Below, in pieces: positions 43,392 to 52,762 of a DNA stretch of 64,000 nucleotides (positions are counted from its first letter, which is position 1; every line of letters starts with the position of its first letter). Below the pieces are notes generated by a model. It had not been told where the DNA came from and did not search any database. It saw only the letters and a list, made by a program, of their open reading frames with translations. Source of the stretch: Eubacterium sp. (GTDB lineage Bacteria > Bacillota > Clostridia > Oscillospirales > Ruminococcaceae); the NCBI GenBank assembly GCA_022511265.1, contig JAFLRX010000001.1, forward strand, positions 62,001 to 126,000. Direction: 5' to 3'. Position numbers and translations under genes: made by a program.

Positions 43392-43409
43392 TTGTTAAAA
43401 TATTGACAT
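43392..43409 (+). promoter_or_regulatory. Candidate Rex operator overlapping acn promoter
   Basis: TTGTTAA-AATA-TTGACAT matches the clostridial Rex site TTGTTAANNNNTTAACAA at 12 of 14 defined positions. The right half contains the -35 hexamer TTGACA, so bound Rex would block RNA polymerase. The operon encodes Rex itself. Confidence 0.55.
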
Positions 43410-43431
43410 TCGTCTCTAGATATAGTATAAT
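43403..43431 (+). promoter_or_regulatory. Consensus SigA promoter for acn-icd-rex
   Basis: Perfect TTGACA, 17-bp spacer, perfect TATAAT. The ~55-nt leader has a small hairpin AAGTCT / AGACTT (43449-43464) before AAAGGAG. Confidence 0.85.
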
Positions 43432-43489
43432 TTTATTTAGAAAACCCAAAGTCTGCTAAGACTTACCAAAAGAAAAGGAGATCACCGAA

Positions 43490-45445
43490 ATGGGACTGAA
43501 TGAAACCAAGACCACCGGTCTTACGCTGACCGAGAAAATCATCAAAGACCACATTATCGACGGCGAGATGATAAAAGGCACCGAGATCGGTCTGAAGATC
43601 GACCAGACGCTGACACAGGACGCCACAGGTACTATGGCATATCTGCAATTTGAGGCTATGGGCGTTGACCGTGTAAAGACCGAACGCTCGCTGGCGTACA
43701 TCGACCATAACACCTTACAGTCTGGCTTTGAAAATGCCGACGACCACCGCTATATAGGCAGCGTTGCCAAAAAGCACGGAATATGGTTCTCACGTCCCGG
43801 CAACGGTATCTGCCATCAGGTACATCTTGAACGCTTCGGCAAGCCCTGCAAGACCCTTATCGGCTCGGACAGCCACACTCCCACCGGCGGCGGCATAGGT
43901 ATGCTGGCAATGGGCGCGGGCGGACTGGACGTTGCGGTAGCGATGGGCGGCGGCGCATATTACATAACCATGCCTAAGGTGGTTAAGGTAAACCTCACCG
44001 GCAAGCTAAACGACTGGGTATCCGCAAAGGACGTTATTCTCAAGGTGCTACAGATACTCTCCGTTAAGGGCGGCGTAGGCAAGGTAATAGAATACTGCGG
44101 CGAGGGCGTAAAGAGCCTCAGTGTACCGGAGCGCGCGACCATCACCAACATGGGCGCAGAGCTTGGCGCGACCACCTCTATCTTCCCCTCCGATGAAACT
44201 ACCCTCGCATTCTTAAAGGCGCAGGGACGTGAAGAGGATTATATCGAGCTGTCCGCCGACGCTGACGCGGTTTATGACGAAGAGGTAAACATCAACCTCT
44301 CCGAGCTGGTTCCGCTTGCGGCTTGTCCCCATATGCCGGACAACGTAAAGACTGTCGAGGAGATCGGCGCGATAAAAATAGATCAGGTATGCATAGGCTC
44401 CTGCACCAACTCATCATTGCAGGATATGCTTAAGGTTGCACATATACTCAAGGGTAAGACCGTACATCCCGATGTCAGCCTGTCCATTGCGCCCGGCTCA
44501 AAGCAGGTGTTCAATATGCTCGCCGACTGCGGCGCATTGTCCACACTGATAAACGCAGGCGCAAGAATACTGGAAAGCGCATGCGGTCCCTGCATAGGCA
44601 TGGGACAGTCGCCTAACTCCAACGGCATCTCGCTGCGTACCTTCAACCGCAACTTTGAGGGCAGAAGCGGCACCAAGGACGGACAGATCTACCTTGTATC
44701 ACCCGAGACCGCTGCAATATCCGCAGTTACAGGCGTATTTACCGATCCGAGACTTGCGGGTGCTATGCCTCCGTACATTATGCCGGAGAAATTCCTTATC
44801 AACGACAATATGGTCGTACCGCCCGCGTCCGCTGAAGAAGCTGACAGCGTTGAGGTGCTGAGAGGACCGAACATCAAGCCGTTCCCGGTAAATGTACCGC
44901 TCGCTGAAAATCTTGAGGCAGAGGTTTCGCTCAAGGTAGAGGACAACATTACTACAGACCATATTATGCCTGCGGGCGCTAAAATATTACCGCTGCGCTC
45001 TAACATACCCGCTATTTCCCAGTACTGCTTTACGGTGTGTGACGAAACATTCCCCACCCGCGCAAAAGAGCTGGGCAGCAGCATCATAGTCGGCGGTGTA
45101 AACTACGGCCAGGGCTCTTCCAGAGAGCATGCGGCGCTGGCTCCGCTGTATCTCGGCGTTAAGGCTATCATATGTAAGTCTTTTGCCCGTATCCACAGAC
45201 AGAATCTGATAAACAACGGCATTATCCCGCTGAATTTTGTTGACGAGTCGGATTACGACAAGATTGAGCAGGGCGACAAGCTGGCAATAGATAATATCCG
45301 TGAGCTTATTGAAAACGGCGGTGAGATCACCGTTAAAAATATAACAAAGGGCTGTGAAATAAAAGCCACCTGCGAGCTTTCCGAGCGCGGAAAGGGCATG
45401 ATACTCGCAGGCGGACTGCTTAATTATACCAAGCAGAACAGCTGA
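43490..45445 (+). CDS. Aconitate hydratase (short, ~650-aa type)
   Basis: Converts citrate to isocitrate. [4Fe-4S] ligands are seen in CIGSCTNSS and [10 protein letters not shown]. Substrate-binding parts: [21 protein letters not shown] and the C-terminal swivel domain [19 protein letters not shown]. 651 aa, the putative-aconitase type common in anaerobes and shorter than the ~900-aa AcnA, so no acnA/acnB symbol is used. First gene of an operon with icd and rex. No citrate synthase gene is in the window. Confidence 0.94.
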   Translation: MGLNETKTTGLTLTEKIIKDHIIDGEMIKGTEIGLKIDQTLTQDATGTMAYLQFEAMGVDRVKTERSLAYIDHNTLQSGFENADDHRYIGSVAKKHGIWFSRPGNGICHQVHLERFGKPCKTLIGSDSHTPTGGGIGMLAMGAGGLDVAVAMGGGAYYITMPKVVKVNLTGKLNDWVSAKDVILKVLQILSVKGGVGKVIEYCGEGVKSLSVPERATITNMGAELGATTSIFPSDETTLAFLKAQGREEDYIELSADADAVYDEEVNINLSELVPLAACPHMPDNVKTVEEIGAIKIDQVCIGSCTNSSLQDMLKVAHILKGKTVHPDVSLSIAPGSKQVFNMLADCGALSTLINAGARILESACGPCIGMGQSPNSNGISLRTFNRNFEGRSGTKDGQIYLVSPETAAISAVTGVFTDPRLAGAMPPYIMPEKFLINDNMVVPPASAEEADSVEVLRGPNIKPFPVNVPLAENLEAEVSLKVEDNITTDHIMPAGAKILPLRSNIPAISQYCFTVCDETFPTRAKELGSSIIVGGVNYGQGSSREHAALAPLYLGVKAIICKSFARIHRQNLINNGIIPLNFVDESDYDKIEQGDKLAIDNIRELIENGGEITVKNITKGCEIKATCELSERGKGMILAGGLLNYTKQNS

Positions 45446-45500
45446 TAAAGTTTTGAATAAGGTGCAGAACAAACTATATTATCCAAACGGAGGAACAACA

Positions 45501-46712
45501 ATGGCAAAGATTAAGATGAACACGCCGCTCGTCGAGATGGACGGCGACGAAATGACCAGAATTATCTGGAAGATGATCAAGGACATTCTGCTTGAACCCT
45601 ATATCGAGCTGAATACCGAGTACTACGATCTCGGTCTTGTGCACAGAAACGAGACCAACGATCAGGTGACTGTTGACAGTGCCAACGCAACCAAGAAATA
45701 CGGCGTTGCGGTAAAGTGTGCGACCATCACCCCCAACGCTCAGAGAATGACCGAGTATGACCTCAAGGAAATGTGGAAGTCGCCTAACGGCACTATCCGC
45801 GCTATCCTTGACGGCACGGTGTTCAGAGCGCCGATAATCGTAAAGGGCATTACTCCCCTACTGCCTACCTGGACAAAGCCTATAACTATTGCCCGTCACG
45901 CATACGGCGATGTATACAAGAACACTGAGATAAAGGTTGCTGACGGCAGCACCGCCGAGCTGGTAGTTACCGACAAGGACGGCAACGAGACAAGAGAACT
46001 TATCCACAAGTTCAACGGCTCTGACGGTATCATTCAGGGTCAGCACAACATCAACGAGAGCATCGCGGGCTTTGCTAAATCCTGCTTTAACTACGCGCTG
46101 GATACAAAGCAGGACCTGTGGTTTGCTACCAAGGATACCATTTCCAAGAAGTACGACCACACCTTTAAGGATATCTTTGAAGAGATATACGAAAAAGAGT
46201 ATAAGGATAAGTTCGAGGCGGCAGGTATAGAATATTTCTACACGCTGATAGATGACGCAGTGGCAAGAGTGGTACGCTCTGAGGGCGGATATATCTGGGC
46301 ATGCAAGAACTATGACGGCGACGTTATGTCCGACATGGTGGCTACCGCATTCGGCAGTCTCGGCATGATGTCCTCAGTACTGGTATCTCCCGACGGAACA
46401 TACGAGTATGAGGCTGCGCACGGTACAGTTACCCGTCATTACTACAAGCACCTCAAGGGCGAGGAAACCTCCACCAACTCGGTCGCTACCATCTTCGCAT
46501 GGTCCGGCGCACTGAGAAAAAGAGGCGAGCTTGACGGCAACAAGGAGCTTGCCGACTTTGCAGACAAGCTGGAAAAGGCTACCATAGCAACCATCGAGGA
46601 CGGCGTTATGACCGGAGACTTATATATACTCTCCAAGCTTGAAAACAAGAGAAAGGTCAACACCGAAGAATTCCTAGTAGAGATCAACAACAGACTTCAA
46701 AATCTGCTTTAA
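45501..46712 (+). CDS. icd: NADP-dependent isocitrate dehydrogenase (eukaryotic-type)
   Basis: Oxidatively decarboxylates isocitrate to 2-oxoglutarate. 403 aa from ATG 45501 ([20 protein letters not shown]), preceded by GGAGG; the ORF-track start adds leader codons. Seen: the subfamily II pattern [20 protein letters not shown]-like region, [33 protein letters not shown] and [14 protein letters not shown]. With aconitase it forms the oxidative branch supplying glutamate synthesis. Confidence 0.95.
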   Translation: MAKIKMNTPLVEMDGDEMTRIIWKMIKDILLEPYIELNTEYYDLGLVHRNETNDQVTVDSANATKKYGVAVKCATITPNAQRMTEYDLKEMWKSPNGTIRAILDGTVFRAPIIVKGITPLLPTWTKPITIARHAYGDVYKNTEIKVADGSTAELVVTDKDGNETRELIHKFNGSDGIIQGQHNINESIAGFAKSCFNYALDTKQDLWFATKDTISKKYDHTFKDIFEEIYEKEYKDKFEAAGIEYFYTLIDDAVARVVRSEGGYIWACKNYDGDVMSDMVATAFGSLGMMSSVLVSPDGTYEYEAAHGTVTRHYYKHLKGEETSTNSVATIFAWSGALRKRGELDGNKELADFADKLEKATIATIEDGVMTGDLYILSKLENKRKVNTEEFLVEINNRLQNLL

Positions 46713-46734
46713 TATCCGTTCGGAGGAATAGATT

Positions 46735-47367
46735 TTGTCAAAACACAGCAACATATCCGCCTCCGTTATCAGACGGCTGCCCCGCTATTACCGCTTTTTG
46801 GGCGAGCTGGCTGATTCGGGCGTTTCAAAGATTTCATCAAGAGAGCTTGCGGAAAGAATGAGCCTTACCGCATCTCAGATACGGCAGGATCTTAACTGCT
46901 TCGGCGGCTTCGGTCAGCAGGGCTACGGCTATCATGTCGCCGAGTTGCGCGCGGAGATCGGCAAAATACTGGGGGTAGACCGCAGTAAAAAAGCGATACT
47001 CATCGGCGCGGGTCATCTCGGCACGGCACTGGCAATGCATATCAACTTTCAAAAAAGCGGATGCAAGCTGATCGGCATATTCGATTCAAATAAACAAATC
47101 GAGAGGCAAGAGCTTGCGGGGCTGAAAATAACCGATATAGCGTTGCTGGAGCAATTTTGTGCCGCCGACAAGCCCGATATAGCAGTGCTGTGCACTCCGA
47201 AGGCAGTGACAAAGGATATTGTACAAAGGCTGATAGGCCTGAACGTACGCAGCTTTTGGAATTTTTCCCATTACGACATAAATGTTGACCATGAGGATAT
47301 CATCGTGGAAAACGTTCATCTCGGCGACAGCCTGATGACGCTTTCATACGGAGTAAACAACAAATAA
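46735..47367 (+). CDS. rex: Redox-sensing transcriptional repressor Rex
   Basis: 210 aa. N-terminal winged helix (RRLPRYYRFLGELADSGV, SLTASQIRQDLNCFGGFGQQGYGY) and C-terminal Rossmann domain binding NAD(H) (AILIGAGHLGTALA). Start is TTG 46735, with GGAGG 8 nt upstream. Rex senses the NADH/NAD+ ratio and represses fermentation or respiration genes. Third gene after aconitase and icd, with a candidate Rex site over the operon promoter, suggesting autoregulation. A strong terminator follows. Confidence 0.94.
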   Translation: MSKHSNISASVIRRLPRYYRFLGELADSGVSKISSRELAERMSLTASQIRQDLNCFGGFGQQGYGYHVAELRAEIGKILGVDRSKKAILIGAGHLGTALAMHINFQKSGCKLIGIFDSNKQIERQELAGLKITDIALLEQFCAADKPDIAVLCTPKAVTKDIVQRLIGLNVRSFWNFSHYDINVDHEDIIVENVHLGDSLMTLSYGVNNK

Positions 47368-47369
47368 CA

Positions 47370-47400
47370 AACGGCTCCCCAAAACTATCGGGGAGCCGTT
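47370..47400. terminator. Intrinsic terminator after rex
   Basis: 11-bp stem AACGGCTCCCC / GGGGAGCCGTT, 9-nt loop, with T-run on the plus strand and A-run on the left flank. It probably also ends the DUF1540 transcript coming from the right. Confidence 0.9.
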
Positions 47401-47403
47401 TTG

Positions 47404-47574
47404 TCAGTTCTTCAACTCAAATGACTTGCAGTCGGTGCAAGCCTTTTCGGTAGGGTTATACTCATGTGTGCCTATCTGTATCTTGTCGAGCGAACAATAA
47501 TCTGCACAGCAGCAATGATTCTTGCAGTTTTTTATCGTGCAGGCAATGTGCTTGTTTGCGTGTTCAGTATTCAT
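47404..47574 (-). CDS. DUF1540 Cys-rich small protein
   Basis: 56 aa or so from ATG 47574 (MNTEHANKHIACT), with GAAGGAG upstream; the ORF-track start has no site. Eight Cys in the paired arrangement CTIKNCKNHCCCADYC ... CTDCKSF, the DUF1540 pattern, probably metal-binding. Function unknown. It is oriented toward the rex terminator. Confidence 0.8.
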   Translation of the reverse strand: MNTEHANKHIACTIKNCKNHCCCADYCSLDKIQIGTHEYNPTEKACTDCKSFELKN

Positions 47575-47607
47575 AATCAATGTCTCCTTCGTCATAATTT
47601 ACAGCGA

Positions 47608-47640
47608 AAAAGCGTAAAGCTTATTCAGCCTTACGCTTTT
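47608..47640 (-). terminator. Probable terminator after HAD gene
   Basis: 10-bp stem AAAAGCGTAA / TTACGCTTTT with 13-nt loop on the minus strand, between the HAD gene and DUF1540. The U-run is part of the 3' arm, so strength is uncertain. Confidence 0.6.
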
Positions 47641-47665
47641 ATTATGTACGTTTTTAATATAGTTA

Positions 47666-48313
47666 TCATAGGATATAATTGCAAATGTCGGCGAAATCAT
47701 CAGCGATAAAGTCCGCACCGGCGTTTTCCAGTTCTTCCCTGTCGCCATAGCCGCAAAGCACACCGATAGATTTTATCCCGCACTTTTTACCGCCGATGAC
47801 GTCGTGCTTTCTGTCACCGACAATTACTACCTTGTCGCGGTCTTGTATATTGCAATTATCGAATACATATTCTATTACCTGCCACTTTTCATCCCTGCCG
47901 ACATTGAAATCCGCACCGCCTAAAAAAGTAAAATATTTTTCCAAGTCAAAATATCTGATAATTTCGGTCGCGGTGTCTAGCGGTTTTGAGGTGGAAAGAT
48001 ACAGCTTTTTCCCGTTGTCCTTCAGCTTTTGCAAGGTTTCGGGTACACCCTCTATAACACGGTTTTCGTATGCGCCTATCGGTATGTACCGCTCGCGGTA
48101 TTTCAGCACAGCCAGCTCTGCCTTTTTCTTGTCAAAGCCGTAGTTCACCCTGAATGATTCCCTTAGCGGAGGCCCGATAAACGAGCGCAGCACTTCTTTA
48201 TCCGTCTCATGTATGCCAAAGCTTTCCAGCGCATACAGTACCGATTTCGTTATCCCCTCATACGGGTCGGTCAGGGTGCCGTCAAGGTCAAATAAAATAT
48301 ACTCAAACGCCAT
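47666..48313 (-). CDS. HAD-family hydrolase (PGP-like)
   Basis: 215 aa. HAD motif I FDLDGTLTDP, motif II LYLSTSKP, motif III region with the Lys, motif IV VIVGDRKHDVIGG. The cap insertion between I and II fits phosphoglycolate-phosphatase-like enzymes (GPH/YrfG subfamily). Substrate unknown. The start overlaps the uridine phosphorylase stop by 11 nt; coupling to nucleoside salvage suggests a sugar-phosphate or nucleotide substrate. Confidence 0.88.
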   Translation of the reverse strand: MAFEYILFDLDGTLTDPYEGITKSVLYALESFGIHETDKEVLRSFIGPPLRESFRVNYGFDKKKAELAVLKYRERYIPIGAYENRVIEGVPETLQKLKDNGKKLYLSTSKPLDTATEIIRYFDLEKYFTFLGGADFNVGRDEKWQVIEYVFDNCNIQDRDKVVIVGDRKHDVIGGKKCGIKSIGVLCGYGDREELENAGADFIADDFADICNYIL

Positions 48314-49097
48314 TTTCCCTGTCCCGTTCGATCAATATTTTAATTGCCTCTACCGCGGCGCGTATTGCCCTGTCGCTGTCCATGCAGACAGTGTCCGACA
48401 GGCCTGCCTTGGTGCGTTCGACATTCCACAGCGCGGTAAACACCGCACCTGCTCTTACCCGCCTTGCCTGCGCCACCGAGAATATCGCCGCCGACTCCAT
48501 TTCCGAGGTAAGACAACCGCATTTTACATAAGCGTCCCAATTATTGCACAAGCTATATGATACCGGCATTTTTTCCGGCTCTATCTCACCGTAAAAGCTG
48601 TCCTTTGAGTGTACTACACCAACATGGCAACGTCTTCCGTCTATGTTTTCAGACAGACCGTCCCCCGCCGCTTTCAGCGCGCTGACAACCTCATAATCGG
48701 CAGCTGCCGGATATTCGGGCGGGATATATTCTTTGCTAGTCCCCTCGCTGCGTATAGACGCACTTGCTATCACAAGGTCGCCGCCGGACACCTTGATGTC
48801 CATACCGCCGCTTGTCCCTACCCTTATAAAGGTATGTACGCCGCAACGGATAAGCTCTTCTACAGCTATCGCGGCGGACGGACCGCCGATACCTGTTGAA
48901 CTAACGCTCACTTTTTCGCCCAACAGATACCCCGTATAGGTGGTAAACTCTCTGTTGGACGCGACAAATTCAGCGTTGTCAAGATATTTCGCGATAGCAG
49001 GTACACGCCCGGGATCTCCGGGCAGTATAGCGTATTTGCCGACGTCACCGTCTTTGATTTTTAAGTGAAATTGTATATCATCAGATAACAGTGCCAT
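48303..49097 (-). CDS. udp: Uridine phosphorylase
   Basis: 264 aa, nucleoside phosphorylase family. Seen: YAILPGDPGRVPAIAKYL, the phosphate-binding IRVGTSGGMD, the ribose-binding CLTSEMESAAIFSVAQ and a preceding KDSFYGE typical of uridine phosphorylases. Splits uridine to uracil and ribose-1-phosphate. It lies 3 nt after a small membrane protein and overlaps a HAD phosphatase. Confidence 0.88.
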   Translation of the reverse strand: MALLSDDIQFHLKIKDGDVGKYAILPGDPGRVPAIAKYLDNAEFVASNREFTTYTGYLLGEKVSVSSTGIGGPSAAIAVEELIRCGVHTFIRVGTSGGMDIKVSGGDLVIASASIRSEGTSKEYIPPEYPAAADYEVVSALKAAGDGLSENIDGRRCHVGVVHSKDSFYGEIEPEKMPVSYSLCNNWDAYVKCGCLTSEMESAAIFSVAQARRVRAGAVFTALWNVERTKAGLSDTVCMDSDRAIRAAVEAIKILIERDRENGV

Positions 49098-49100
49098 TTT

Positions 49101-49595
49101 TCAGCCTTTCTTCTTGTTTTTGCCGGATGAGGATTTTGAGGATTTTTTTTGCGGCTCCGCCGGGGCGGTAGTACCGCCGAGGATAGAGGGAGCGGCGGCA
49201 TTTTTGCGCTTTTCACGCTCGTCCAGCCCTTCGTGTATCTTATTCCAGTTGCCGAATATCGCGATAAGTATATTAAGCACGGTTATCACCAGCATCGGCA
49301 AATAAAGCTCTCTTGCGGTGCCCTGTAACAACTCGTGCAGGATAAACACACATATCATACCGCCAAAGGACATTGCCGCTGCGATTACGTACTTTTTAAG
49401 CATCACCAAAAAAGTCGGGACAACATATAACAACGCGGTAAAGATTATCCAGAATATTATATAACCTTCTATCCCGTTGGTTTGGGCAACACCGGAAACG
49501 AAGGTTGACAGACCGCCGAATATGTTGAACACTATCGCTATCGCGCCGGTAGCTATCATCAAAAGAATTTTCAAAACAATAACAAAAGCTTTCAT
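49101..49595 (-). CDS. Hypothetical four-helix membrane protein
   Basis: 164 aa. About four membrane helices (residues ~5-30, 45-66, 70-92, 97-115), then a cytoplasmic tail ending in a Lys/Ser-rich stretch (KSSKSSSGKNKKKG). No family recognised. It has a consensus promoter and probably forms an operon with udp and the HAD gene. Confidence 0.7.
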   Translation of the reverse strand: MKAFVIVLKILLMIATGAIAIVFNIFGGLSTFVSGVAQTNGIEGYIIFWIIFTALLYVVPTFLVMLKKYVIAAAMSFGGMICVFILHELLQGTARELYLPMLVITVLNILIAIFGNWNKIHEGLDEREKRKNAAAPSILGGTTAPAEPQKKSSKSSSGKNKKKG

Positions 49596-49684
49596 AATAA
49601 TTTCCTTTATAATATATTATCCTTACGTCACTGCATTTTATCATCGAATTTTCAAATACGTAAAGCCGCGTGCCGTACTTCATA

Positions 49685-49713
49685 ATAATACCACAATTTA
49701 CGCCTAATGTCAA
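49685..49713 (-). promoter_or_regulatory. SigA-type promoter for membrane protein-udp-HAD
   Basis: Perfect TTGACA, 17-bp spacer, TATTAT. Identical to the tadA promoter at most of its 29 positions, including the spacer core TTAGGSGTAAATT. Leader ~85 nt. Confidence 0.75.
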
Positions 49714-49954
49714 TCGGCAGGGCGGATTTGCACATTTATATAACATAGAATTTTCAGATAAAAATCGGTAAAAATATATGAAAGACGATGTTATTTTTTT
49801 CATTTTCCGCAACAGATACTATCCGTAGTTTCCATATCAGTAAAATCATAAAATTAAGAAATACCTATTATAAAAATTTCGGTCGGGCAAATATTATGTT
49901 TGTGATTTTCATTCGCAAATTTCGCTATTCGCAAATATTGCAAGGAGTGGTAAG
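49714..49954. other. Intergenic region before spoIVB
   Basis: AT-rich stretch between divergent genes. I see no convincing SigF/SigG or SigA promoter by eye, although spoIVB is forespore-controlled elsewhere. It contains a 16-bp near-tandem repeat (see next entry) and a 16-codon ATG ORF without a good Shine-Dalgarno, which I do not call. Confidence 0.5.
49911..49942 (+). repeat. Two 16-bp direct repeats before spoIVB RBS
   Basis: ATTCGCAAATTTCGCT is followed directly by ATTCGCAAATATTGCA, 10 bp identical at the start of each. They end immediately before AAGGAG. Possible protein site or leader RNA element. Confidence 0.6.
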
Positions 49955-51178
49955 ATGAAAAAAATAAGATCCTTTCTTCCCACCGCTCTGTCTTTAGTTA
50001 CGGCTATAATGCTTGCCGTATCGGCACATATAGACAATACGCTTGACAACGGCTGTTATATAAATAAAGACGGAGACATCGGGATAATATCCTCAGCGGG
50101 GTTTACCGCGGAGTTTAAGCAATCAGCGCTGCTGCCTGACGGCAGCCGTGAATATAAAGCTGACGTAAAGCTGTTCGGCATGATACCTGTAAAGACTGTG
50201 ACCGCAGTAACGGAAGAGCGTCCGTATCTTATACCGTGCGGTACGCCGTTCGGGATAAAGCTGCTGACCGACGGTGTGATAGTCACCGACTTCGGTCAGG
50301 TAAACCGCAGCACGGACATATTCGAGCTTTCCCCTGCCGGAAAGGCGGGTTTGCAAGCGGGCGACATCATAACACACATTAACGGCGAAAAGGTCACCTC
50401 TTCAAAGCAGTTTACCGAGCTTGTGGCAAAGGACAAAGAAAAAACAGAAATCCAATATACCCGTGACGGCGTGTCCCACACCGCTACAGCTATACCCGAG
50501 GTTGACAGTGAGGGCAACCTAAAGCTGGGGCTGTGGGTAAGAGACAGCACCGCGGGCATCGGCACTATGACTTATTACGACGCAGAATCGGGCATATTTG
50601 CCGGGTTAGGACACGCGGTATGCGATGTTGACACCGGGGAAATTTTGCCGCTGAGAAAGGGCGAGATAGTCCCGGCGACCATTACCGAGGTAAAAAAGAG
50701 CACCGACGGTCTGCCGGGCGAGCTGTGCGGCAATCTGCTCTCCAACACAGTCACCGGAACAATAAGCAAGAATTCATCCTGCGGGCTGTTCGGCTATAGC
50801 AGTCTATGCCCTGTATCGGAAGAAGCAATGCCCATGGCATTCAAAAACGAGGCGCATACAGGCAGGGCATATATTATCACTACAATAAACGACGCCCCCG
50901 CAAAGCGTTATGAAATTGAGATAGAAAGCATAGATATGTCTAACCGTGATAACAAAAACCTTGTTATAAAGGTCACCGATAATGAATTGCTGAGCCAAAC
51001 AGGCGGCATAGTACAGGGTATGAGCGGCAGCCCGATAATACAGGACGATATGCTGATTGGCGCGGTGACCCATGTTTTCATAAACGAACCGACCAAAGGC
51101 TACGGCATTTTCGCAGAGACTATGTATAAAGAGGCAGGCGAACTTAACTCTTACGCACAGAGACCGCAGGCCGCATAA
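49955..51178 (+). CDS. spoIVB: Stage IV sporulation protein B (S55 serine protease)
   Basis: Forespore-secreted protease that triggers pro-SigK processing in Bacillus. N-terminal signal/anchor helix (ALSLVTAIMLAVSAH), PDZ domain (~residues 105-190, with AGLQAGDIITHINGEKV), then S55 protease domain: catalytic His in FAGLGHAVCDVDTG, Ser in VQGMSGSPIIQDDMLIG. 407 aa, normal. GGAG 7 nt before ATG. Not followed by spo0A as in Bacillus; it converges with spoIVA. Confidence 0.95.
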   Translation: MKKIRSFLPTALSLVTAIMLAVSAHIDNTLDNGCYINKDGDIGIISSAGFTAEFKQSALLPDGSREYKADVKLFGMIPVKTVTAVTEERPYLIPCGTPFGIKLLTDGVIVTDFGQVNRSTDIFELSPAGKAGLQAGDIITHINGEKVTSSKQFTELVAKDKEKTEIQYTRDGVSHTATAIPEVDSEGNLKLGLWVRDSTAGIGTMTYYDAESGIFAGLGHAVCDVDTGEILPLRKGEIVPATITEVKKSTDGLPGELCGNLLSNTVTGTISKNSSCGLFGYSSLCPVSEEAMPMAFKNEAHTGRAYIITTINDAPAKRYEIEIESIDMSNRDNKNLVIKVTDNELLSQTGGIVQGMSGSPIIQDDMLIGAVTHVFINEPTKGYGIFAETMYKEAGELNSYAQRPQAA

Positions 51179-51180
51179 CA

Positions 51181-51216
51181 GAAAGAGTCCCAACGGGTAT
51201 CCGCCGGGACTCTTTC
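51181..51216. terminator. Bidirectional terminator between spoIVB and spoIVA
   Basis: 11-bp stem GAAAGAGTCCC / GGGACTCTTTC, 14-nt loop. Lies between the convergent stop codons, within 2-3 nt of each. Confidence 0.8.
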
Positions 51217-51217
51217 A

Positions 51218-52693
51218 TTATAAGATTATACAGATCAATCCGTTACAGCCGTCGTTTATTATGCGCTGGATAGTCTCCTGCAGCTTTCCGCGTGCGTCTG
51301 TCGGCATACGGTACAGCTTGTTGCGCAATCCCTCGTTCACCAGCTCGTGCAGCGATTTACCGAAAATGTTGCTCTCCCATATTTTGGTTGGGTTTTCCTC
51401 ATACTCGTTAAGCAGATATCTTACCAAGTCCTCAGACTGCTTTTCACTCCCCACTATCGGGTTTACCTCGGTGGTTATATCTGCCAGCATCATGTGCACC
51501 GACGGTGCTGACGCTTTCAGACGTACGCCGTACTTTCCGCCCTGTTTGATTATCTCAGGTTCTTCCAGCTTTAGCTCTTCCAGCCCCGGCATAACTATAC
51601 CGTAGCCTGTCGCCTGCACCTCATCCAGAGCGGCCTTGACTTTCTCATACTTTTTCTTTATCGCCGCCAGCTCTATCATGCACGGCATAAGGTCACTTTC
51701 ATCGTTAAGCTCAAGTCCCGTGGTCTCACCAAGTATCTGATAAAACAGCTCGTTTGCGACATTTATCGTGACATAGCCTGCACCTGTGCCGAGATCGGCA
51801 TTATCTACCATACAGCCGGTGATACACTCACAGTCCAGCATCCCCTCGGCAAACCTTTTGATACAACCCATATCTGCCGCACAGGCAGCGGAATTTCTGA
51901 TGGTGTCAAACACCTGTTTCTTCAGCCAATGGTCTTTATCCAATGCGGTCAGCCATTTGGGCATTTTGATATTTATCTGCTTTACCGGGAACTGGAGCAG
52001 TACTGTCTTTAGTATATCCTTGATATCCTCTTCTCCGATGTCAAGGCAGTTTACCGCGGTGACAGGCTTATGGTACTTCTCCGTCAGCTCTGCGGCGAGC
52101 GCCTGTGCCTCCTCACTGTTGGGGTCCTTGCAGTTGAGCACTACGACAAAAGGCTTGTTGATGGATTCCAGCTCAGCTATAACACGTTCTTCCGCCTCGG
52201 CGTATTCCTCGCGCGGGATATCGGTTATACTGCCGTCTGTGGTGACCACCAGACCGATGGTGCTATGCTCGGTTATCACCTTCTGCGTGCCTACCTCTGC
52301 CGCCATATTGAAAGGTATCTCCTCGTCAAACCACGGTGTCATCACCATTCTGGGTGCTTCATTTTCGATATAGCCTATCGCGCTGGGCACTATGTAGCCG
52401 ACGCAGTCTATCAGCCGCACGTTCATTGTGGTGCTGTCCTCCAGCACCATATTGACCGCCTCTTCCGGGACGAATTTCGGCTCGGTGGTCATTATCGTTT
52501 TGCCCGCCGCAGACTGCGGCAGTTCGTCAATGGCTCTTTCCCGCACATAGTCGCTCCCGATACCCGGGATGACAAGCACATTCATAAACTTGCTGATAAA
52601 GGTGGATTTGCCGGAGCGTACCGGTCCTACCACTCCTATATAAATATTTCCCTGTGTCCGTGCGGATATATCCTTGTAAATAGATTGAGGCAT
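51218..52693 (-). CDS. spoIVA: Stage IV sporulation protein A (coat ATPase)
   Basis: SpoIVA hydrolyses ATP to polymerise on the forespore surface as the base of the coat. 491 aa from ATG 52693 (MPQSIYKDISARTQGNIYIG), nearly the Bacillus length; GGAG 5 nt upstream, and the ORF-track extension crosses the leader. Walker A VVGPVRSGKSTF, and NVRLIDCVGYIVPSA, as in TRAFAC-type P-loops. The conserved C-terminus (DARGKLQETIQRIINDGCNG) anchors it to the membrane. It lies 69 nt after sipL, in one probable operon. Confidence 0.97.
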   Translation of the reverse strand: MPQSIYKDISARTQGNIYIGVVGPVRSGKSTFISKFMNVLVIPGIGSDYVRERAIDELPQSAAGKTIMTTEPKFVPEEAVNMVLEDSTTMNVRLIDCVGYIVPSAIGYIENEAPRMVMTPWFDEEIPFNMAAEVGTQKVITEHSTIGLVVTTDGSITDIPREEYAEAEERVIAELESINKPFVVVLNCKDPNSEEAQALAAELTEKYHKPVTAVNCLDIGEEDIKDILKTVLLQFPVKQINIKMPKWLTALDKDHWLKKQVFDTIRNSAACAADMGCIKRFAEGMLDCECITGCMVDNADLGTGAGYVTINVANELFYQILGETTGLELNDESDLMPCMIELAAIKKKYEKVKAALDEVQATGYGIVMPGLEELKLEEPEIIKQGGKYGVRLKASAPSVHMMLADITTEVNPIVGSEKQSEDLVRYLLNEYEENPTKIWESNIFGKSLHELVNEGLRNKLYRMPTDARGKLQETIQRIINDGCNGLICIIL

Positions 52694-52707
52694 ATTTACT
52701 CCTTTTC

Positions 52708-52753
52708 TCCGCACGTTTACTTATTTTCCTTGTTTCCGTGCGGAAAAACAAGG
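52708..52753 (-). promoter_or_regulatory. Potential H-type pseudoknot in spoIVA leader
   Basis: On the minus strand: stem 1 CCTTGTTT / AAACAAGG (8 bp; 52746-52753 with 52728-52735). Its 10-nt loop contains TCCGCACG (52737-52744), which is perfectly complementary to CGTGCGGA (52708-52715) 12 nt downstream of stem 1. The connecting loop is A-rich (AAAATAAGTAAA). AGGAG follows 5 nt after stem 2. Not a terminator: no U-run. Confidence 0.55.
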
Positions 52754-52762
52754 CTTTTCAGC

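Noticed and set aside
49396-49812. 138-aa minus-strand ORF overlapping the four-helix membrane gene
   Set aside because: It shares the strand but another frame with 49101-49595 and runs through the promoter at 49685-49713; no Shine-Dalgarno.
49778-49830. 16-codon ORF upstream of spoIVB
   Set aside because: No adequate Shine-Dalgarno and very AT-rich; indistinguishable from chance.
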